A stretch of 64,000 nt of DNA from Gemmata massiliana (GTDB lineage Bacteria > Planctomycetota > Planctomycetia > Gemmatales > Gemmataceae). The position numbers were made by a program, and so were the translations under genes. Location of the stretch: contig HG799462.1 of the NCBI GenBank assembly GCA_000531095.1, positions 1,496,894 through 1,560,893 of the forward strand, written 5' to 3'. A model generated the notes under the pieces. That model was given only the letters and a program-made list of their open reading frames with translations, was not told the origin of the DNA and did no database searches. Positions 7,383 to 18,995 of the stretch are shown piece after piece; position 1 is the first letter of the stretch, and every line of letters starts with the position of its first letter.

Positions 7383-7461
7383 AGCTCGGTCCTTGGGGAA
7401 CGTGCCACGCTGCCAAAATGCTCCAGGGGGTGCGATGTGGGTTGCACGGCAACCTTCGCTA

Positions 7462-7482
7462 ATACATGTACGCTACATGTAT
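7462..7482. promoter_or_regulatory. Palindrome upstream of the left integrase
   Basis: ATACATGTA (7462-7470), a three-base spacer, and the exact complement (7474-7482). It lies 80 bp upstream of the integrase ATG in an AT-richer stretch. Likely an operator or an arm-type integrase or excisionase site. Confidence 0.5.
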
Positions 7483-7515
7483 CGCGGCTTTCGGCATGCC
7501 CTTTGCATAAATGAC

Positions 7516-7542
7516 GCAACCCCTGGTAAAACCAGGGGTTGC
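7516..7542 (-). terminator. Hairpin after tRNA-Pro 3'-half (left copy)
   Basis: Perfect 12-bp arms (7516-7527 and 7531-7542) with a three-base loop, located just past the 3' end of the tRNA fragment on the minus strand. Its position matches a tRNA transcription terminator carried along with the attachment core. Confidence 0.65.
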
Positions 7543-7543
7543 G

Positions 7544-7587
7544 AGTCGGGCTGATAGGATTTGAACCTACGACCTCTTGGTCCCGAA
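7544..7587 (-). repeat. Attachment site: 3' half of tRNA-Pro(CGG), left copy
   Basis: The 44 bp are identical to 46073-46116. On the minus strand they read anticodon loop TTCGGGA (anticodon CGG), anticodon stem half CCAAG, variable loop, T arm (with GTTCAAAT) and acceptor strand CAGCCCG. The flanking bases 7588 onward do not form the tRNA 5' half, so this is a fragment, as expected at the distal end of an element inserted into a tRNA 3' end. It marks the boundary between the left element and the central element. Confidence 0.85.
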
Positions 7588-8197
7588 TCGATGCCGCATC
7601 ATACCTCTCTGTCAAAGAACGCATAACAAGTCTAGCGCCACGCACGCTTTAGGTCAAGGCCATTATTCGTCTAGCCGCTTGTCATTAGGCCCAATTCGGC
7701 TGGTTTCGGGTGGGAAAGCCCGCAGCGAAAGCCCGCATAAATGAGTGCTTGGAACAGCAGAAAACGATGCCCAAGCACTCAATCTCGTAGTCAGTCCGAA
7801 CGTACTGAATCAAGACTCCTGATTTGTCCGACCAGCGCCTCAGCTGGCCCTCACCACGCATGAGCGGGGCGAACCGGTTGGGGCCGCGTCCGTCGCAAAG
7901 GTTAGTGCGGTCTCGTTCTCAGCCCCAGTACACTGCGAAGGCCCAGTCCCAATCCGAGTTCCGCCTGTTTATTAGACCGGCGGGAAAAGGGCGCCCGCGG
8001 GCCGTCAGCAAGAGACGGACCCGATGTCGAAGCCCACTACGAACCTACGCTGTTTGGTGCCCCTGTGATAGCGTTTCACCCATTCACTTCCTCAGCGTGA
8101 CGACCCAAAACAGAATCGCAAGCGATTCTTTTGACCGTCCAAAGAGATGACCGACCCACATAGAATGCCAGCCACGACGCCGGGAGAAGGACTCATT
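7588..8197. other. 610-bp non-coding left end of the central element
   Basis: No gene is supported; the frames here are Arg/Ser-rich and lack ribosome-binding sites. It contains a tandem 13-bp repeat (GAAAGCCCGCA at 7714 and 7727). The 19-mer covering it, 7718-7736, recurs with one mismatch at 45984-46002 near the other end of the element. The right part should hold the promoter of the helicase-methyltransferase operon, but I cannot place -35 and -10 boxes convincingly. Confidence 0.5.
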
Positions 8198-11100
8198 ATG
8201 CAACTTTCCGAATTGAAGCCTGGCCTCGCTCTCGTCGGCCTCGAACCCGACCTCGTTTGTAGTGTGGTCGCCATCAACGTCATCGCGGAAGGTGCAGTTC
8301 AGGTCTTTTACAAGCTCCCGGACGGCAGTTTCAAGGAACGACTCCTCGGCTCGGCCGATGAAGCGACGATTGCCCCGGCGACGGTCACCCGGCCTTGGGC
8401 GTTTGACGGCGACCCAGCGGCATTTCAACTCGCGTGCGAAGCGAAACGAATTGACCTCGCGTTCCTCTTCGACCCGATGATGGCCGTTCATACCTCGAAC
8501 GTGGACCCACTGCCGCACCAAATCACCGCCGTTTATGAATCGATGCTCCCCCGCCAACCCCTCCGGTTCGTGCTGGCCGACGACCCTGGGGCCGGGAAGA
8601 CCATCATGGCAGGATTGTACATTCGCGAACTCGTCATGCGTGCCGATGCTCGGCGAGTTCTGATTGTGGCTCCCGGCAGTCTGGTAGAGCAGTGGCGGGA
8701 CGAACTCTTTGAGAAGTTCGGATTAGAGTTCCGAATTTACTCTTCTGCTCTGGAGGAAGCCACTCCGAGCGGCAACCCCTTTGATGACCACCGGCAACTC
8801 ATCGTTCGCCTCGACCAAATGTCTCGGAACGAACCGCTGCAAGAAAAGCTCTGCGCGGCCGGATGGGACCTCGTGGTCTTCGACGAAGCCCACAAACTCG
8901 CGGCTCACTACTACGGCTCGAAAGTGGAAGAGACCGGACGCTTCCAGTTCGCGAAGAAACTCGGCAAAGACACGAGACATCTCCTGCTGATGACGGCGAC
9001 CCCGCACAATGGGAAGGAAGAAGATTTTCAGCTCTTCCTCTCGTTGCTCGATTCCGACCGTTTCTACGGGAAATTCCGCAACGGCGTTCACAAAGAAGAT
9101 GTCTCGGACCTCATGCGGCGGATGGTGAAGGAGGAACTCGTCAAGTTCGACGGCACGCCCTTGTTCCCCGAACGGAAAGCCTACACGGTCAACTACAAGC
9201 TCTCGAACGCCGAGGCTGCCCTCTACGAAGCGGTGACGCAGTACGTCCGTGACGAGATGGGGAAGGCAGACCTTCTTACCGGCCCCCGAAAGGGAGCTGT
9301 CGGCTTCGCACTAACGACCCTGCAACGACGGCTCGCTTCGAGCCCCGAAGCCATCTATCAGTCGCTCAAGCGGCGGAAAGAGCGACTCTCCGAACGGCTC
9401 CGGGCCGAGAGGCTCGGCGAGCGAGGGCGGAAGTCTCTCGCCGAAACCGTGGACGAGGTTCCCGAGGACGAAGACGACCTGAATGCCGAAGAGCAAGAAT
9501 CGCTCGAAGAGAGCCTTCTTGACCAGGCGACAGCAGCGAAGAGCGCCGCCGAACTCGAAGCCGAAATCGTCATCCTGACCGACCTTGAAAAGCAGGCAAA
9601 GTCAGTCGTCTTGTCGGGCCAAGACCGAAAGTGGGAGGAACTCTCAGCGCTGCTCCAAAACAACCCGGCGATGCACGACGAGTCCGGGCGGCAGCGGAAG
9701 ATTATCCTCTTCTCCGAGCACCGAGACACGCTGAACTACCTGCACGACAAGATTGCGGGCGTCCTTGGCACCCCGAGCGCCATCGTCTCGATTCACGGCG
9801 GCACGAACCGCGACGAGCGGCGGAAGGCTCAAGCCCTGTTCCGCTCGGACCCGGATGTTCGAGTCCTCATCGCGACCGACGCGGCGGGCGAGGGCGTCAA
9901 CCTTCAGTGCGCTCACCTCATGGTGAACTACGATTTGCCCTGGAACCCGAACCGCCTTGAACAACGATTCGGGCGGATTCACCGGATTGGGCAAACGGAA
10001 GTCTGCCACCTCTGGAACCTTGTCGCCAAAGAGACGCGCGAAGGGGATGTGTACCACCGGCTCCTTGAGAAACTCCAAATCGAGAGCACAGCACTGAAGG
10101 GCCGCGTCTTCGACATACTTGGCGATGTGTTTGAGGAGACGAGCCTTCGAGACCTGCTCCTCGAAGCCATCCGATACGGCGACACGCCCGAAGTACGCGC
10201 GAAGCTAACCAAACGAATTGAGCACGCCTTCAATCACGAGCATCTCCACAGCCTGCTCAACCGAAACGCTCTCGCACAGGAAACGATGTCGGCGGACCGA
10301 CTGTTTCGTGTTAAAGAGGAGATGGAGCGGGCCGAAGCCAGGCGGCTTCAGCCGTTCTTCGTGCGGTCATTCTTCATGAAGGCGTTTGACCAAGTCGGCG
10401 GCGCGCTCCACCGTCGAGAGCAAGAGCGTTACGAAATTACACACGTCCCCGCAACCGTTCGCGAACAGGACCGGCGGCTCACCGGGCGCAATCGGCGGGA
10501 GCAAGAGCCCATCCTGAAGCGGTACGAGCGCGTCGCGTTCACTCGCGACGCCATCCAACCGAACGACAAACCCGGCCTCACTCGGGCGGTGCTCATGCAC
10601 CCCGGCCACCCGCTGATGATGGCAGTGACGGACATGATTCTCGAACAGAACGCGAACCTGCTTCGGCAGGGAGCCGTCCTGGTGGACCCGGCAGACGAGA
10701 CGGACCAGCCGTGGTTGCTCTTTCTCCTCACCCACGAAGTGAAGTCCGGGGACGGAGTGACGCTCTCGAAGCGGATGCAGTTCATTCGCGTCAACCCGGA
10801 CGGCTCGGCGTCGTTCGCCGGGTGGGCTCCTCACCTCGACCTCGAACCGCTCTCAACAGCGGAGCGGCCGCTTCTGAAAGACCTGCTCTCCGCGTCATGG
10901 ATTCGCACCGACCAAGAGCAAAAGGCGATTGCCTTGGCAGCAGTGACGCTTGTTCCGGAGCACTACAAAGAAGTCTCGCAGCGGCGTATCGAGCATGTCG
11001 ATAAAACTCTCGCTGCAGTTCACGAGCGGTTAACGAAGGAAATCTCCTTCTGGACCGACCGGGAACTGAAGCTCAAGGATGATGCCGCTACCGGGAAGGA

Positions 11101-11686
11101 CGTTCGGCTCAACCTCGACAACGTGAAAAAGACGCTCGAAGACTTGCAAAGCCGCCTTGAAGGCCGGAAGAAAGAACTCCAGGCCAAGCGGCAAGTTGCG
11201 AACGGCACCCCGGTTATCCTCGGCGGGGCACTTGTGGTCCCAGCGGGCCTGCTCCGCAGGGTTCGCGGCGACGGTCCGGCGCTGACGGCGGCAGATGCGG
11301 CAGCCCGGAAGCGAATCGAAATGCTCGCGATGAAGGCTGTCATGAAGGCCGAAGAAGCGAAGGGCCATCGCGTGGTCGATGTTTCGGCCGAGAAGTGCGG
11401 TTGGGATGTGTCGAGCTATCCCCCAAACAGTACCGACCCGAAACACATTGAGGTGAAGGGACGGGTGAAGGGGGCGGACACGATTACCGTGACGCGGAAC
11501 GAAATTCTCTACGCCTTCAACCAAGGTGAGAAATTCGTTCTCGCCATCGTGTTCGTGAACTCGGACGACAGCACGGAGGAGCCGGACTACCTCATGAACC
11601 CGTTCCAGCGTGAACCGGATTGGGGTGCGGCGAGTGTGAATTACTCCATCAGTGAACTGCTCAAGCGGGCGAAGGGGATGCCGTGA
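8198..11686 (+). CDS. SNF2-family helicase with C-terminal DUF3883 domain
   Basis: 1162 aa; the ATG at 8198 is chosen for GGGAGAAGGA just upstream, over in-frame ATGs at 8147 and 8165. Superfamily 2 motifs are in order: Walker A DDPGAGKT (about residue 130), Walker B FDEAH (about 226), motif III TATPHNG (about 264), motif [13 protein letters not shown] (about 557) and motif [14 protein letters not shown] (about 588). Residues about 1060-1150 with IEVKGR form DUF3883, a putative nuclease-like domain common in defence proteins. It is the first gene of a three-gene operon and its TGA overlaps the next GTG. It is presumably the DNA translocase of a restriction-like system. Confidence 0.88.
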   Translation: MQLSELKPGLALVGLEPDLVCSVVAINVIAEGAVQVFYKLPDGSFKERLLGSADEATIAPATVTRPWAFDGDPAAFQLACEAKRIDLAFLFDPMMAVHTSNVDPLPHQITAVYESMLPRQPLRFVLADDPGAGKTIMAGLYIRELVMRADARRVLIVAPGSLVEQWRDELFEKFGLEFRIYSSALEEATPSGNPFDDHRQLIVRLDQMSRNEPLQEKLCAAGWDLVVFDEAHKLAAHYYGSKVEETGRFQFAKKLGKDTRHLLLMTATPHNGKEEDFQLFLSLLDSDRFYGKFRNGVHKEDVSDLMRRMVKEELVKFDGTPLFPERKAYTVNYKLSNAEAALYEAVTQYVRDEMGKADLLTGPRKGAVGFALTTLQRRLASSPEAIYQSLKRRKERLSERLRAERLGERGRKSLAETVDEVPEDEDDLNAEEQESLEESLLDQATAAKSAAELEAEIVILTDLEKQAKSVVLSGQDRKWEELSALLQNNPAMHDESGRQRKIILFSEHRDTLNYLHDKIAGVLGTPSAIVSIHGGTNRDERRKAQALFRSDPDVRVLIATDAAGEGVNLQCAHLMVNYDLPWNPNRLEQRFGRIHRIGQTEVCHLWNLVAKETREGDVYHRLLEKLQIESTALKGRVFDILGDVFEETSLRDLLLEAIRYGDTPEVRAKLTKRIEHAFNHEHLHSLLNRNALAQETMSADRLFRVKEEMERAEARRLQPFFVRSFFMKAFDQVGGALHRREQERYEITHVPATVREQDRRLTGRNRREQEPILKRYERVAFTRDAIQPNDKPGLTRAVLMHPGHPLMMAVTDMILEQNANLLRQGAVLVDPADETDQPWLLFLLTHEVKSGDGVTLSKRMQFIRVNPDGSASFAGWAPHLDLEPLSTAERPLLKDLLSASWIRTDQEQKAIALAAVTLVPEHYKEVSQRRIEHVDKTLAAVHERLTKEISFWTDRELKLKDDAATGKDVRLNLDNVKKTLEDLQSRLEGRKKELQAKRQVANGTPVILGGALVVPAGLLRRVRGDGPALTAADAAARKRIEMLAMKAVMKAEEAKGHRVVDVSAEKCGWDVSSYPPNSTDPKHIEVKGRVKGADTITVTRNEILYAFNQGEKFVLAIVFVNSDDSTEEPDYLMNPFQREPDWGAASVNYSISELLKRAKGMP

Positions 11687-14591
11687 ACGTGATTTCGCCC
11701 AAGAAGCTCATCGAGGTTGCCCTACCGCTCGATGCCATCAACGAGGCCGCGGCTCGGGAGAAGTCGATTCGGCACGGGCACCCGTCAACGCTTCATCTCT
11801 GGTGGGCACGGCGTCCGCTTGCGGCGGCTCGGGCCATCATCTTCGGCCAACTCGTCCACGACCCGGAAGACTTGTGGCGGTGCCAAAACCCCAGCGTGGA
11901 GCCGAACCAACAACACCGCGGCCACTGGACGAAGGCACGGGCTAAGCTCTTCAAAATCATTGAAGACCTCGTGGTGTGGGAAAACTCACAGAACGAAGAG
12001 GTGCTGAAGGCGGCTCGCGAAGCCATCCGCCAGAGTTGGCGGGAAACGTGCGAACTCAATAGGGACCACCCTCAAGCGAAGGTTCTCTTCGACCCGGCGA
12101 AGATGCCAGGGCTTCACGACCCGTTTGCGGGCGGTGGAACAATCCCGCTCGAAGCTCAGCGACTCGGCCTCGAAGCGTTCGCAAGCGACCTAAATCCGGT
12201 TGCTGTCATTATCAACAAGGCGTTGGTCGAGTTGCCTCCGAGATTCGCGGGGAAGTCGCCCGTACACCCTGACGCGAAGAAGCCACTCATGGCTTGGAGT
12301 GGGGTAGCGGGTTTGGCGGAAGACGTGCGTCAGTATGGACACGCGATTCGGAGCCAAGCACAGAAGCGGATTGGTCAACTTTACCCGGCTATCGATATCA
12401 CCGGCGAAATGGTCAAGGAGCGACCCGACCTTGCAGCATACCGAGGGGAGAAGCTCACCGTCATCGCTTGGCTTTGGGCGAGAACGGTGAAAAGTCCCAA
12501 CCCTGCCTTCTCACAGGTTGACGTGCCTTTGGTGAGCACTTTCGTCCTGAGCAGCAAGGAGGGGAAGGAGGCTTACGTTCAGCCAGAAATCACCAAGAGC
12601 GGTTACACGTTCAAAGTGAGAGCGGGCGAACCTCTTTCTTCGGCCAAGATGGGCACGACGGCCGGGAAACGGGCCGCGTTCATCTGTCTAATGTCCCAAG
12701 TTCCTATTAGCTACGACTACATTCGTGATGAGGGCCAAGCTGGGCGGATGGGTCAAAAGCTGATGGCGATAGTCGCCGAGGGCACGAAGGGCCGTGTGTT
12801 TCTGTCCCCAACCCAAGAACAAGAAACGCTCGCAGCGAGTGCGAAGCCTGAGTGGAGACCTGACCTCAAGCTTCCCGAAAATCCACGGGACTTTAAGACG
12901 CCCAATTACGGGTTAAAGACGTTTGCTGACCTTTTCACGTCTCGCCAACTCGTGGCCTTAACGGCGTTCAGCGATTTGGTGGTGGAAATCCGCGAGCAGA
13001 TTTATCGAGATGCAGTCGCTGCAGGGTGGCCGGAGGATACCTCGCTTGAAGCGGGTGGAACAGGTGCCAGGGCTTACGCGGAGGCCGTGAGCGTCTACCT
13101 AGCGTTCGCGGTAGACAAAGCGACAGAAGGGAGCACAACGATTTGCACCTGGAGCGGGCTACCGACGAAGCTCCATGTGGTGAGTACATTTGGGCGTCAA
13201 GCCTTACCGATGACCTGGGACTACGCTGAGGCTAATCTCTTCGCGGAATCCTCGGGCAATTTCGAACGAATGTGCAACCTCTCAGCTAACGCTATAGAGC
13301 GGTCCGTCGCTCCGAAGTCATTAAACGGGCATGTTTGTCAGGCGAGTGCGACTTCTCAGACAATTTCGTCTGGCAAGTTCATTTCCACAGACCCGCCATA
13401 CTACGACAACATCGGCTATGCCGATTTGTCTGACTTCTTTTACGTATGGCTTCGACGGGTCTTACGGCCCGTCTTCCCCGAGTTGCTTAGCACGATTGCA
13501 GTGCCAAAAGCGGAGGAACTGGTCGCGACGCCATATCGCCACGGGTCGAAAGAGAAAGCAGAGAAGTTCTTCCTTGAAGGAATGACTCGGGCCATGCACA
13601 GCTTAGCGGTGCAAGCCCACCCGTCGGCACCAATTGCCATCTACTACGCATTCAGGCAATCCGAATCCGAAACCACCGAAGGAACTGCTTCTACTGGGTG
13701 GGAGACGTTTCTCGACGCCGTACTGAAGTCTGACCTCGCAGTGACAGGCACTTGGCCGGTCCGAACCGAACGAAGCGGCGGCTTCCGAAATAAAGACCAA
13801 AACGCCCTTGCCTCTTCCATTGTGCTCGTGTGCAGACCGCGCTCGAAGACAGCGGGAACGATTTCAAGGCGGCAGTTCGTGAGGATGCTGAACGAGGCGT
13901 TACCTCTTGCCCTCGATGCGATGACTCGGGAGAGCGAAGGGCTTCACTCCCCCGTTGCTCCAGTAGACTTGTCGCAAGCTATCATCGGCCCCGGCATGGC
14001 CATCTTTAGCCGCTACGATGCTGTTCTCGAAGCCGACGGCACGCCGATGGGCGTGAAGACGGCCCTCCAACTCATCAACCGATTCCTCGCCGAAGACGAT
14101 TTCGACGGCGATACTCAGTTCTGCCTCCATTGGTTCGAGCAGCACGGCTGGGAGACCGGTAAGTTCGGGGAAGCCGACACGCTCGCTCGCGCCAAGGGTA
14201 CGAGCGTGGCGGGTGTTCAAAGTTCTGGAGTCATCGAAGCGGGGGGGGCAACGTCCGGCTGCTGAAGTGGAAGGAATACCCGACCGATTGGGAACCGGCG
14301 ACCGATGCCCGGCTTCCAGTGTGGGAAGCCTTGCACCAAATCATCCGGGCTTACAACACGGACGGCGATAGCGGGGCCGCGAAAGTTCTCGCGGGTGTGG
14401 CGGGCAAGGCGGAAGCCGCTCGTCAGTTGGCTTACCGGCTCTATACGCTCTGCGAGCGGTCGAGCCGGGCCGAAGACGCACGGGCTTACAACGAAGTGGT
14501 AACCGGGTGGAACGGAATCGAGAGTGCGGCGGCGAAGGTGGCGACCCCACAACAACGTTCGCTGTTCGACGACGTTGAGGAGACACCATGA
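11683..14591 (+). pseudogene. DUF1156 DNA methyltransferase, frameshifted near its 3' end
   Basis: The GTG start overlaps the helicase stop (GTGA). The N-terminal DUF1156 region has [19 protein letters not shown] (about residues 27-45). Motif I is DPFAGGGT (about 145) and the catalytic motif is [13 protein letters not shown] (about 567), so it is an amino-methyltransferase, probably N6-adenine (COG1743). The reading frame ends at 14265 after a run of eight G (14241-14248). Removing one G opens a frame that continues with [16 protein letters not shown] and ends at 14591, where its stop overlaps the DUF499 ATG (ATGA). The intact protein would be about 969 aa. This is a sequencing error, a null mutation or a phase-variable switch. 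Confidence 0.85.
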
Positions 14592-17416
14592 AGCCCTGGC
14601 GTGAGGTAGCAATTCCGCACAGCGACGTTCTCAAGGGAACGTTCCAACAGTCCGAATTCGCGGCAGACATCTCGGCCGTCCATTCGGGGAAGGCACCGGC
14701 CGAGTACCAGGACGCGAAGGCGTTCTTTGAGCGAACCTACATCACGGAAGGGATGCGCCTCCTCCTCACTCAAGTCGCCCAGCGACTCAGCGGTAAGGGC
14801 GGAGAGCCGGTGATTCAGTTGCAAACGGCCTTCGGCGGTGGGAAGACGCACACCATGCTCGCGGTGTTGCACCTCGCCACACGAAAGGGGTCACTCTCTG
14901 ATTTGCAAGGAATCCCTTCTCTTATCGAACAATCTGGGCTGATGGACGTTCCGAAGGCAACTGTCGCGGTCATCGACGGGAATGCTCACGCGCCAGGACA
15001 GCCCTGGAAACGTGGCAAGACTATGGTGAAAACGCTATGGGGTGAGCTGGCGTGGCAACTCGGCGGAAGCGAGGGCTTCGCCCTGGTGAAAGAGGCAGAC
15101 TCGAACGGCACCTCACCCGGGAAGGAAGTGCTCCGCCAGCTCCTTGAAGACTACTCGCCGTGCATCGTCCTGATGGACGAGCTGGTTGCGTACATCCGCC
15201 AGTTCGTCGAAGGGGCGATACTTTCTGGCGGCACCTACGACAGCAACCTTTCGTTCATCCAAGCTCTGACGGAAGCAGTGAAGCAGGTTCCGACGGCGGT
15301 CGTCCTGGCCAGTTTGCCCGAATCCGAAATCGAGGCTGGGAGCGCTCGGGGCGTGGGCGCGCTCAAGACGCTTGAGAAGACGTTCGGCCGGATTCAAGCC
15401 CTGTGGAAGCCGGTCGCCACAGAAGAGGCGTTCGAGATTGTTCGACGAAGGCTGTTCGAGTCCATCAAGGACGTTCCGAGCCGGAACGCGGTGTGTCGCG
15501 CGTTCGCCGACCTTTACCGCGAGGAAGGGGCGAAACTCCCGAGCGAAACTCAGGAAGGCCGGTACTTCGAGCGCCTCACACAAGCGTACCCGATTCACCC
15601 GGAAGTCTTCGACCGACTCTATGAAGACTGGACCACCATTGAGGGGTTCCAGCTGACGCGAGGTGTTCTGAAGCTGATGGCGAAGGTCATTTCTCGTTTG
15701 TGGAAAGCGGACAATAAGGATTTGCTCATTCTGCCGGGCAGCCTTCCCCTCGCGGATAGCGACGTGAGGAACGAGATGACTTACCTTCTCTCACAAGGCT
15801 GGGAAGCGGTCATCGAGGGGGACATCGACGGGGACAAGGCCGAAACCACCGAAATTGAAGCCAAAGAGCCTCGCTTCGGCAAGGTGAACGCGGCTCGGCG
15901 AGTGGCGCGGACACTGTTCCTCGGAACCGCCCCTTCCAGCGTTGCAACGAAGCAAGGCGTTCGAGGACAGGACCGGGGCCGCATCCTTCTCGGGTGCATG
16001 CAACCGGGTCAGACGGCGAGTGATTACCTCGATGTTGTCACTCGCCTCGCGGACCGGCTCCATTACCTGACCCCTTCTGGTGAAGTTAACGCCGACTCAA
16101 CCCGCTTCTGGTTCGACACGCGGGCTAACCTGCGCCGGGAGATGGAAACGCGGAAGGTCCGCTTCGACCTGAAGACGGATGTGCGGAAGAAAATCGAAGA
16201 GGTGGTGAAGAAGCTCTTTGCCAGCGTGCCCTCCTTCGAGGGTGTTCACGTCTTCACACCGCACGCAGACGTTCCCGACGACAGTGCCTTGCGGCTAGTC
16301 ATCTTCCCAACCGAGACGGCCTACTTCAAAGATGACCCAAGAGCGGTGGCGGAGTTAGTACTCGAATACCTACGACTGCACGGGAGTCAGCCCCGGCATC
16401 GGGCGAACCGGCTTATTTTCATCGCGGCGGACAATCTCATTTTGAACCGCCTCCGTGACGCGACCCGCGTAGCTCTCGCTTGGGCGAGCATAGTCGAAGA
16501 TGTGGAGGAGGGGCGGCTCAACATTGACCAGATTCAGCGGAAGCAGGCCGAGCGGGAATCACAGGCGGCGAACGCCGTTCTTCCGCGTGTAGCTCGCGAG
16601 TGTTTCAAGTGGCTCGTTTGCCCCGTTCAGGACGACCCGAAGGCGACGAAGCCGTGCGTCGAATCCTTCCCGCTGAACACGACGAGTGGAAACGCGCCGG
16701 CAGAAATCGAACGAGTCTGTCGAGAAAACGAACTCGTGATAGATACGTGGTCCCCAATACACCTCCGGGACAAGCTGAAAGAACTCTACTGGAAGCCCGG
16801 AAAGCCCACTGTCGGGGCCGTAATGTTCTGGGAAGACTCCCTGAAATACCTGTATCTCCCCCGGCTGAAGTCGCGAGAGGTGCTCGCGATGGTGGTCAAA
16901 GCGGGCGCGGCGAGCAAGGATTTCTTCGGCACAGCCTACTGTTTCATCGACGGCAAGTATGAGGGTTTTGCCTTCGGCGACGGAAACATCTCGTTCAATG
17001 ATACCCTGCTGCTCATCGAGCCCGAAGTGGCGACGAAGTATGTCATCGAGCAAAAGAAACTCACACCCGCCAAGCCACAAGACGCAGGCGGGAAGGACGG
17101 CGAGCCAGTAAGCAGGACGGGCAATCCCGCCGTTGAGGTAGAGTCGGACAAGAAGCCCTCGGCTGGCGGAATCGCCGTTGCTTCCAAAGCTAAGTCTTTT
17201 CGGGGCAGCGTTGAGGTGAGTGCCTCGCTTGCGAAGTCGAAGCTCAACACCATCGCTGAGGAGATTATCAAGCTCCTCGACTCGGACCCGAACGCGAATA
17301 TCCGAGTGACTCTCGAAATCGATGCGGAATTCCCGCACGGGGCGAGTGATACCATCAAGCGGGGCGTGAGCGAGAACGCCGCAAATCTCGGTTTCAAGGT
17401 GAAGGACTGGGAATAG
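14588..17416 (+). CDS. DUF499 AAA+-like ATPase
   Basis: 942 aa. Walker A is FGGGKTH (residues 82-88) and Walker B is [10 protein letters not shown] (about 190-199), matching the DUF499/COG1483 ATPases that travel with DUF1156 methyltransferases. A long helical middle is followed by a charged, Lys/Pro-rich linker (about 830-870) and a compact C-terminal domain (about 870-942). It is the last gene of the operon; its start overlaps the restored stop of the methyltransferase gene. By analogy with other multi-gene modification-linked systems it may gate the helicase or methyltransferase on DNA; no nuclease gene is adjacent except the DUF3883 domain. Confidence 0.85.
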   Translation: MKPWREVAIPHSDVLKGTFQQSEFAADISAVHSGKAPAEYQDAKAFFERTYITEGMRLLLTQVAQRLSGKGGEPVIQLQTAFGGGKTHTMLAVLHLATRKGSLSDLQGIPSLIEQSGLMDVPKATVAVIDGNAHAPGQPWKRGKTMVKTLWGELAWQLGGSEGFALVKEADSNGTSPGKEVLRQLLEDYSPCIVLMDELVAYIRQFVEGAILSGGTYDSNLSFIQALTEAVKQVPTAVVLASLPESEIEAGSARGVGALKTLEKTFGRIQALWKPVATEEAFEIVRRRLFESIKDVPSRNAVCRAFADLYREEGAKLPSETQEGRYFERLTQAYPIHPEVFDRLYEDWTTIEGFQLTRGVLKLMAKVISRLWKADNKDLLILPGSLPLADSDVRNEMTYLLSQGWEAVIEGDIDGDKAETTEIEAKEPRFGKVNAARRVARTLFLGTAPSSVATKQGVRGQDRGRILLGCMQPGQTASDYLDVVTRLADRLHYLTPSGEVNADSTRFWFDTRANLRREMETRKVRFDLKTDVRKKIEEVVKKLFASVPSFEGVHVFTPHADVPDDSALRLVIFPTETAYFKDDPRAVAELVLEYLRLHGSQPRHRANRLIFIAADNLILNRLRDATRVALAWASIVEDVEEGRLNIDQIQRKQAERESQAANAVLPRVARECFKWLVCPVQDDPKATKPCVESFPLNTTSGNAPAEIERVCRENELVIDTWSPIHLRDKLKELYWKPGKPTVGAVMFWEDSLKYLYLPRLKSREVLAMVVKAGAASKDFFGTAYCFIDGKYEGFAFGDGNISFNDTLLLIEPEVATKYVIEQKKLTPAKPQDAGGKDGEPVSRTGNPAVEVESDKKPSAGGIAVASKAKSFRGSVEVSASLAKSKLNTIAEEIIKLLDSDPNANIRVTLEIDAEFPHGASDTIKRGVSENAANLGFKVKDWE

Positions 17417-17428
17417 CGGCAATCAAGG

Positions 17429-17458
17429 GCTCCCTTACCCTGTAGGGGCTAAGGGAGC
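17429..17458. terminator. Hairpin between convergent operons
   Basis: GCTCCCTTA (17429-17437) pairs with 17450-17458, with an inner CCC/GGG stem and a TGTA loop. It lies between the end of the DUF499 gene (+) and the end of the Argonaute gene (-). No long T-run, but the position fits a bidirectional terminator. Confidence 0.6.
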
Positions 17459-17465
17459 GAGATTC

Positions 17466-18995
17466 TTAGATGTAGTAACGGAAACTGGGCTGTCGCGTTT
17501 CAGCGGGTATACGCGGGTTCGAGATAAGGATTTCGCCGACCGCGTCGGAGAACCTCACCGTGACGGGTTCCGCCTCACCCAAACGACAGGCGTTGTAATT
17601 CAACTTGGTCAGGCCCAAGATGTCGTTCGCCACCTGCTCGACGTCTGCGCTCCCGTGCTGAATGTCGATACGTAGCGGGACCGGCACTTCCCATCCATCG
17701 TATGTCCCCAACCGCGGCTTGAAGCCGGCTCCAAACAGATACCCAGCCCGCTCGTGAAGCCGGACGAACAGCCCCCGGAGGACCGGCATGTTCCCCTCCC
17801 GGAACAGCCGTGGGCTGTCCCGGTCCCGACGAACACGGACGCCAACGAGCTTCGTTCCAATCGGGCACGCCTCGCTGTATCCCTCGAACTCTTCGTTCGA
17901 GATGGTGGACCGAGAATGGAGGAAGACTTCTTTGAGTGGCTTACCATCAAGGTCCTGGTACGTTTTGAGGACACCTGCTAACAAGTTTCGGGCCGCGGAG
18001 CGGGTGAGGTGGAACTGGTGCGTGTCCGGTGAGTACCACGGGCCGAACTCGCCGAGGAACACCACTCCGTCGCCGGAGTCGAGGAACATCTGGGCAGCGC
18101 AGCAGGCCGTCCGGTCGCCCTGCTCGGCCCTACGGAAGGCCAGCCCGATGTAGCAGACCCCGTCCCGAGCGGATGCAAGTCGCCACGGCTTCCCGCCGCA
18201 TTTGTAATAAAGCGCAGTTGAAAGATTCCACATGCGGTCGGACAACGGGGTCAACCGCCGCTGCCCGGGTTCAACCGGGTCGGACAGTCGCAGGGTAGAC
18301 TCGCGGACGAGTTGAATCGGCACACGGTGGCACATAGCCCGGGCCTTTAGCTGGCGGCGAAAGTCTGGCGACATGTGGTACTGGTCGAGGTCAATGTCTT
18401 CGAGCAAGCTCCCTTGGCCGCGCCGGCGACTGGCCTTCGCCTCGCGCGATAGACCCGCGTCGGACGGGTCGCCGACCCGAGACTTTGGGCGGCAGTTAGC
18501 GTACACCTCGTCTGGGACTACGCAGACGGCCACATTTACCGTCGCGTCCAGCTTATTCTTTTGCTCCAGCGCTGCTAGGTAAAGGTTGACTACGGCAAAG
18601 CATCGCTCGTGCGGGTCGCCCTTTCGGGCAGCGGTTTGCAGAGCCATGCGGTCGATGGAGAACGCCCGGGTCGGGCGCTCGGGCCAGCGCGCATCAAAAG
18701 CCGCCCCGAACCCGGGAAATGGGGGCCACAGACGGTGAGATTTGGTGTCGAACTGGCACGCAGGCAGCGCCATGTACCGGGCCCAGTCGCCGAACAGCCG
18801 AATTCCGTCCGGCGTCCCGAGGACGAGGTACGACGGCGCGCTTGGGTGGTTCGTCCGGTTCCGCTCGTAAGGACCGAACAGGCTCAATCCGTCGTGCGGA
18901 CTCTCCATCTTCTGGCCGAAACCGAACTCCAGACGCGGTTCGTCAAGCACAACGACGTTAGGCGACCTGAGCCTCGTCGTGGTCATCGTACTCAT
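17466..18995 (-). CDS. Short prokaryotic Argonaute (MID-PIWI, catalytically inactive)
   Basis: About 509 aa, the usual size of short Argonautes, which contain only MID and PIWI domains. The PIWI end is recognisable: YIGLAF where the first catalytic Asp would sit, VFLGEFGPW, EVFLHSRS, then LTKLNYN and PVTVRFSDAVGEIL near the end, and a terminal aromatic-Tyr-Ile. The DEDX catalytic residues are not present at the first and third positions, so it should bind a guide and target without cutting. The start is uncertain: three ATGs in a row near 19001-18995 follow GGGGGAAG. It overlaps the 3' end of the Mrr-TIR-APAZ gene and is cotranscribed with it. Family knowledge implies guide-directed activation of the partner effector. 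Confidence 0.85.
   Translation of the reverse strand: MSTMTTTRLRSPNVVVLDEPRLEFGFGQKMESPHDGLSLFGPYERNRTNHPSAPSYLVLGTPDGIRLFGDWARYMALPACQFDTKSHRLWPPFPGFGAAFDARWPERPTRAFSIDRMALQTAARKGDPHERCFAVVNLYLAALEQKNKLDATVNVAVCVVPDEVYANCRPKSRVGDPSDAGLSREAKASRRRGQGSLLEDIDLDQYHMSPDFRRQLKARAMCHRVPIQLVRESTLRLSDPVEPGQRRLTPLSDRMWNLSTALYYKCGGKPWRLASARDGVCYIGLAFRRAEQGDRTACCAAQMFLDSGDGVVFLGEFGPWYSPDTHQFHLTRSAARNLLAGVLKTYQDLDGKPLKEVFLHSRSTISNEEFEGYSEACPIGTKLVGVRVRRDRDSPRLFREGNMPVLRGLFVRLHERAGYLFGAGFKPRLGTYDGWEVPVPLRIDIQHGSADVEQVANDILGLTKLNYNACRLGEAEPVTVRFSDAVGEILISNPRIPAETRQPSFRYYI

Noticed and set aside
7544-7640. Complete tRNA gene at the left repeat
   Set aside because: No D arm or matching acceptor 5' strand can be built from 7588 onward; only the 3' half is present.
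7824-8150. Open frame of 108 codons upstream of the helicase
   Set aside because: Arg/Ser/Pro-rich, no ribosome-binding site and no domain; treated as non-coding.
8198-17416. DISARM or BREX assignment for the helicase-methyltransferase operon
   Set aside because: No DrmA/DrmB/DrmC, PglZ or BrxL-like gene is present; the DUF1156 and DUF499 families point elsewhere.
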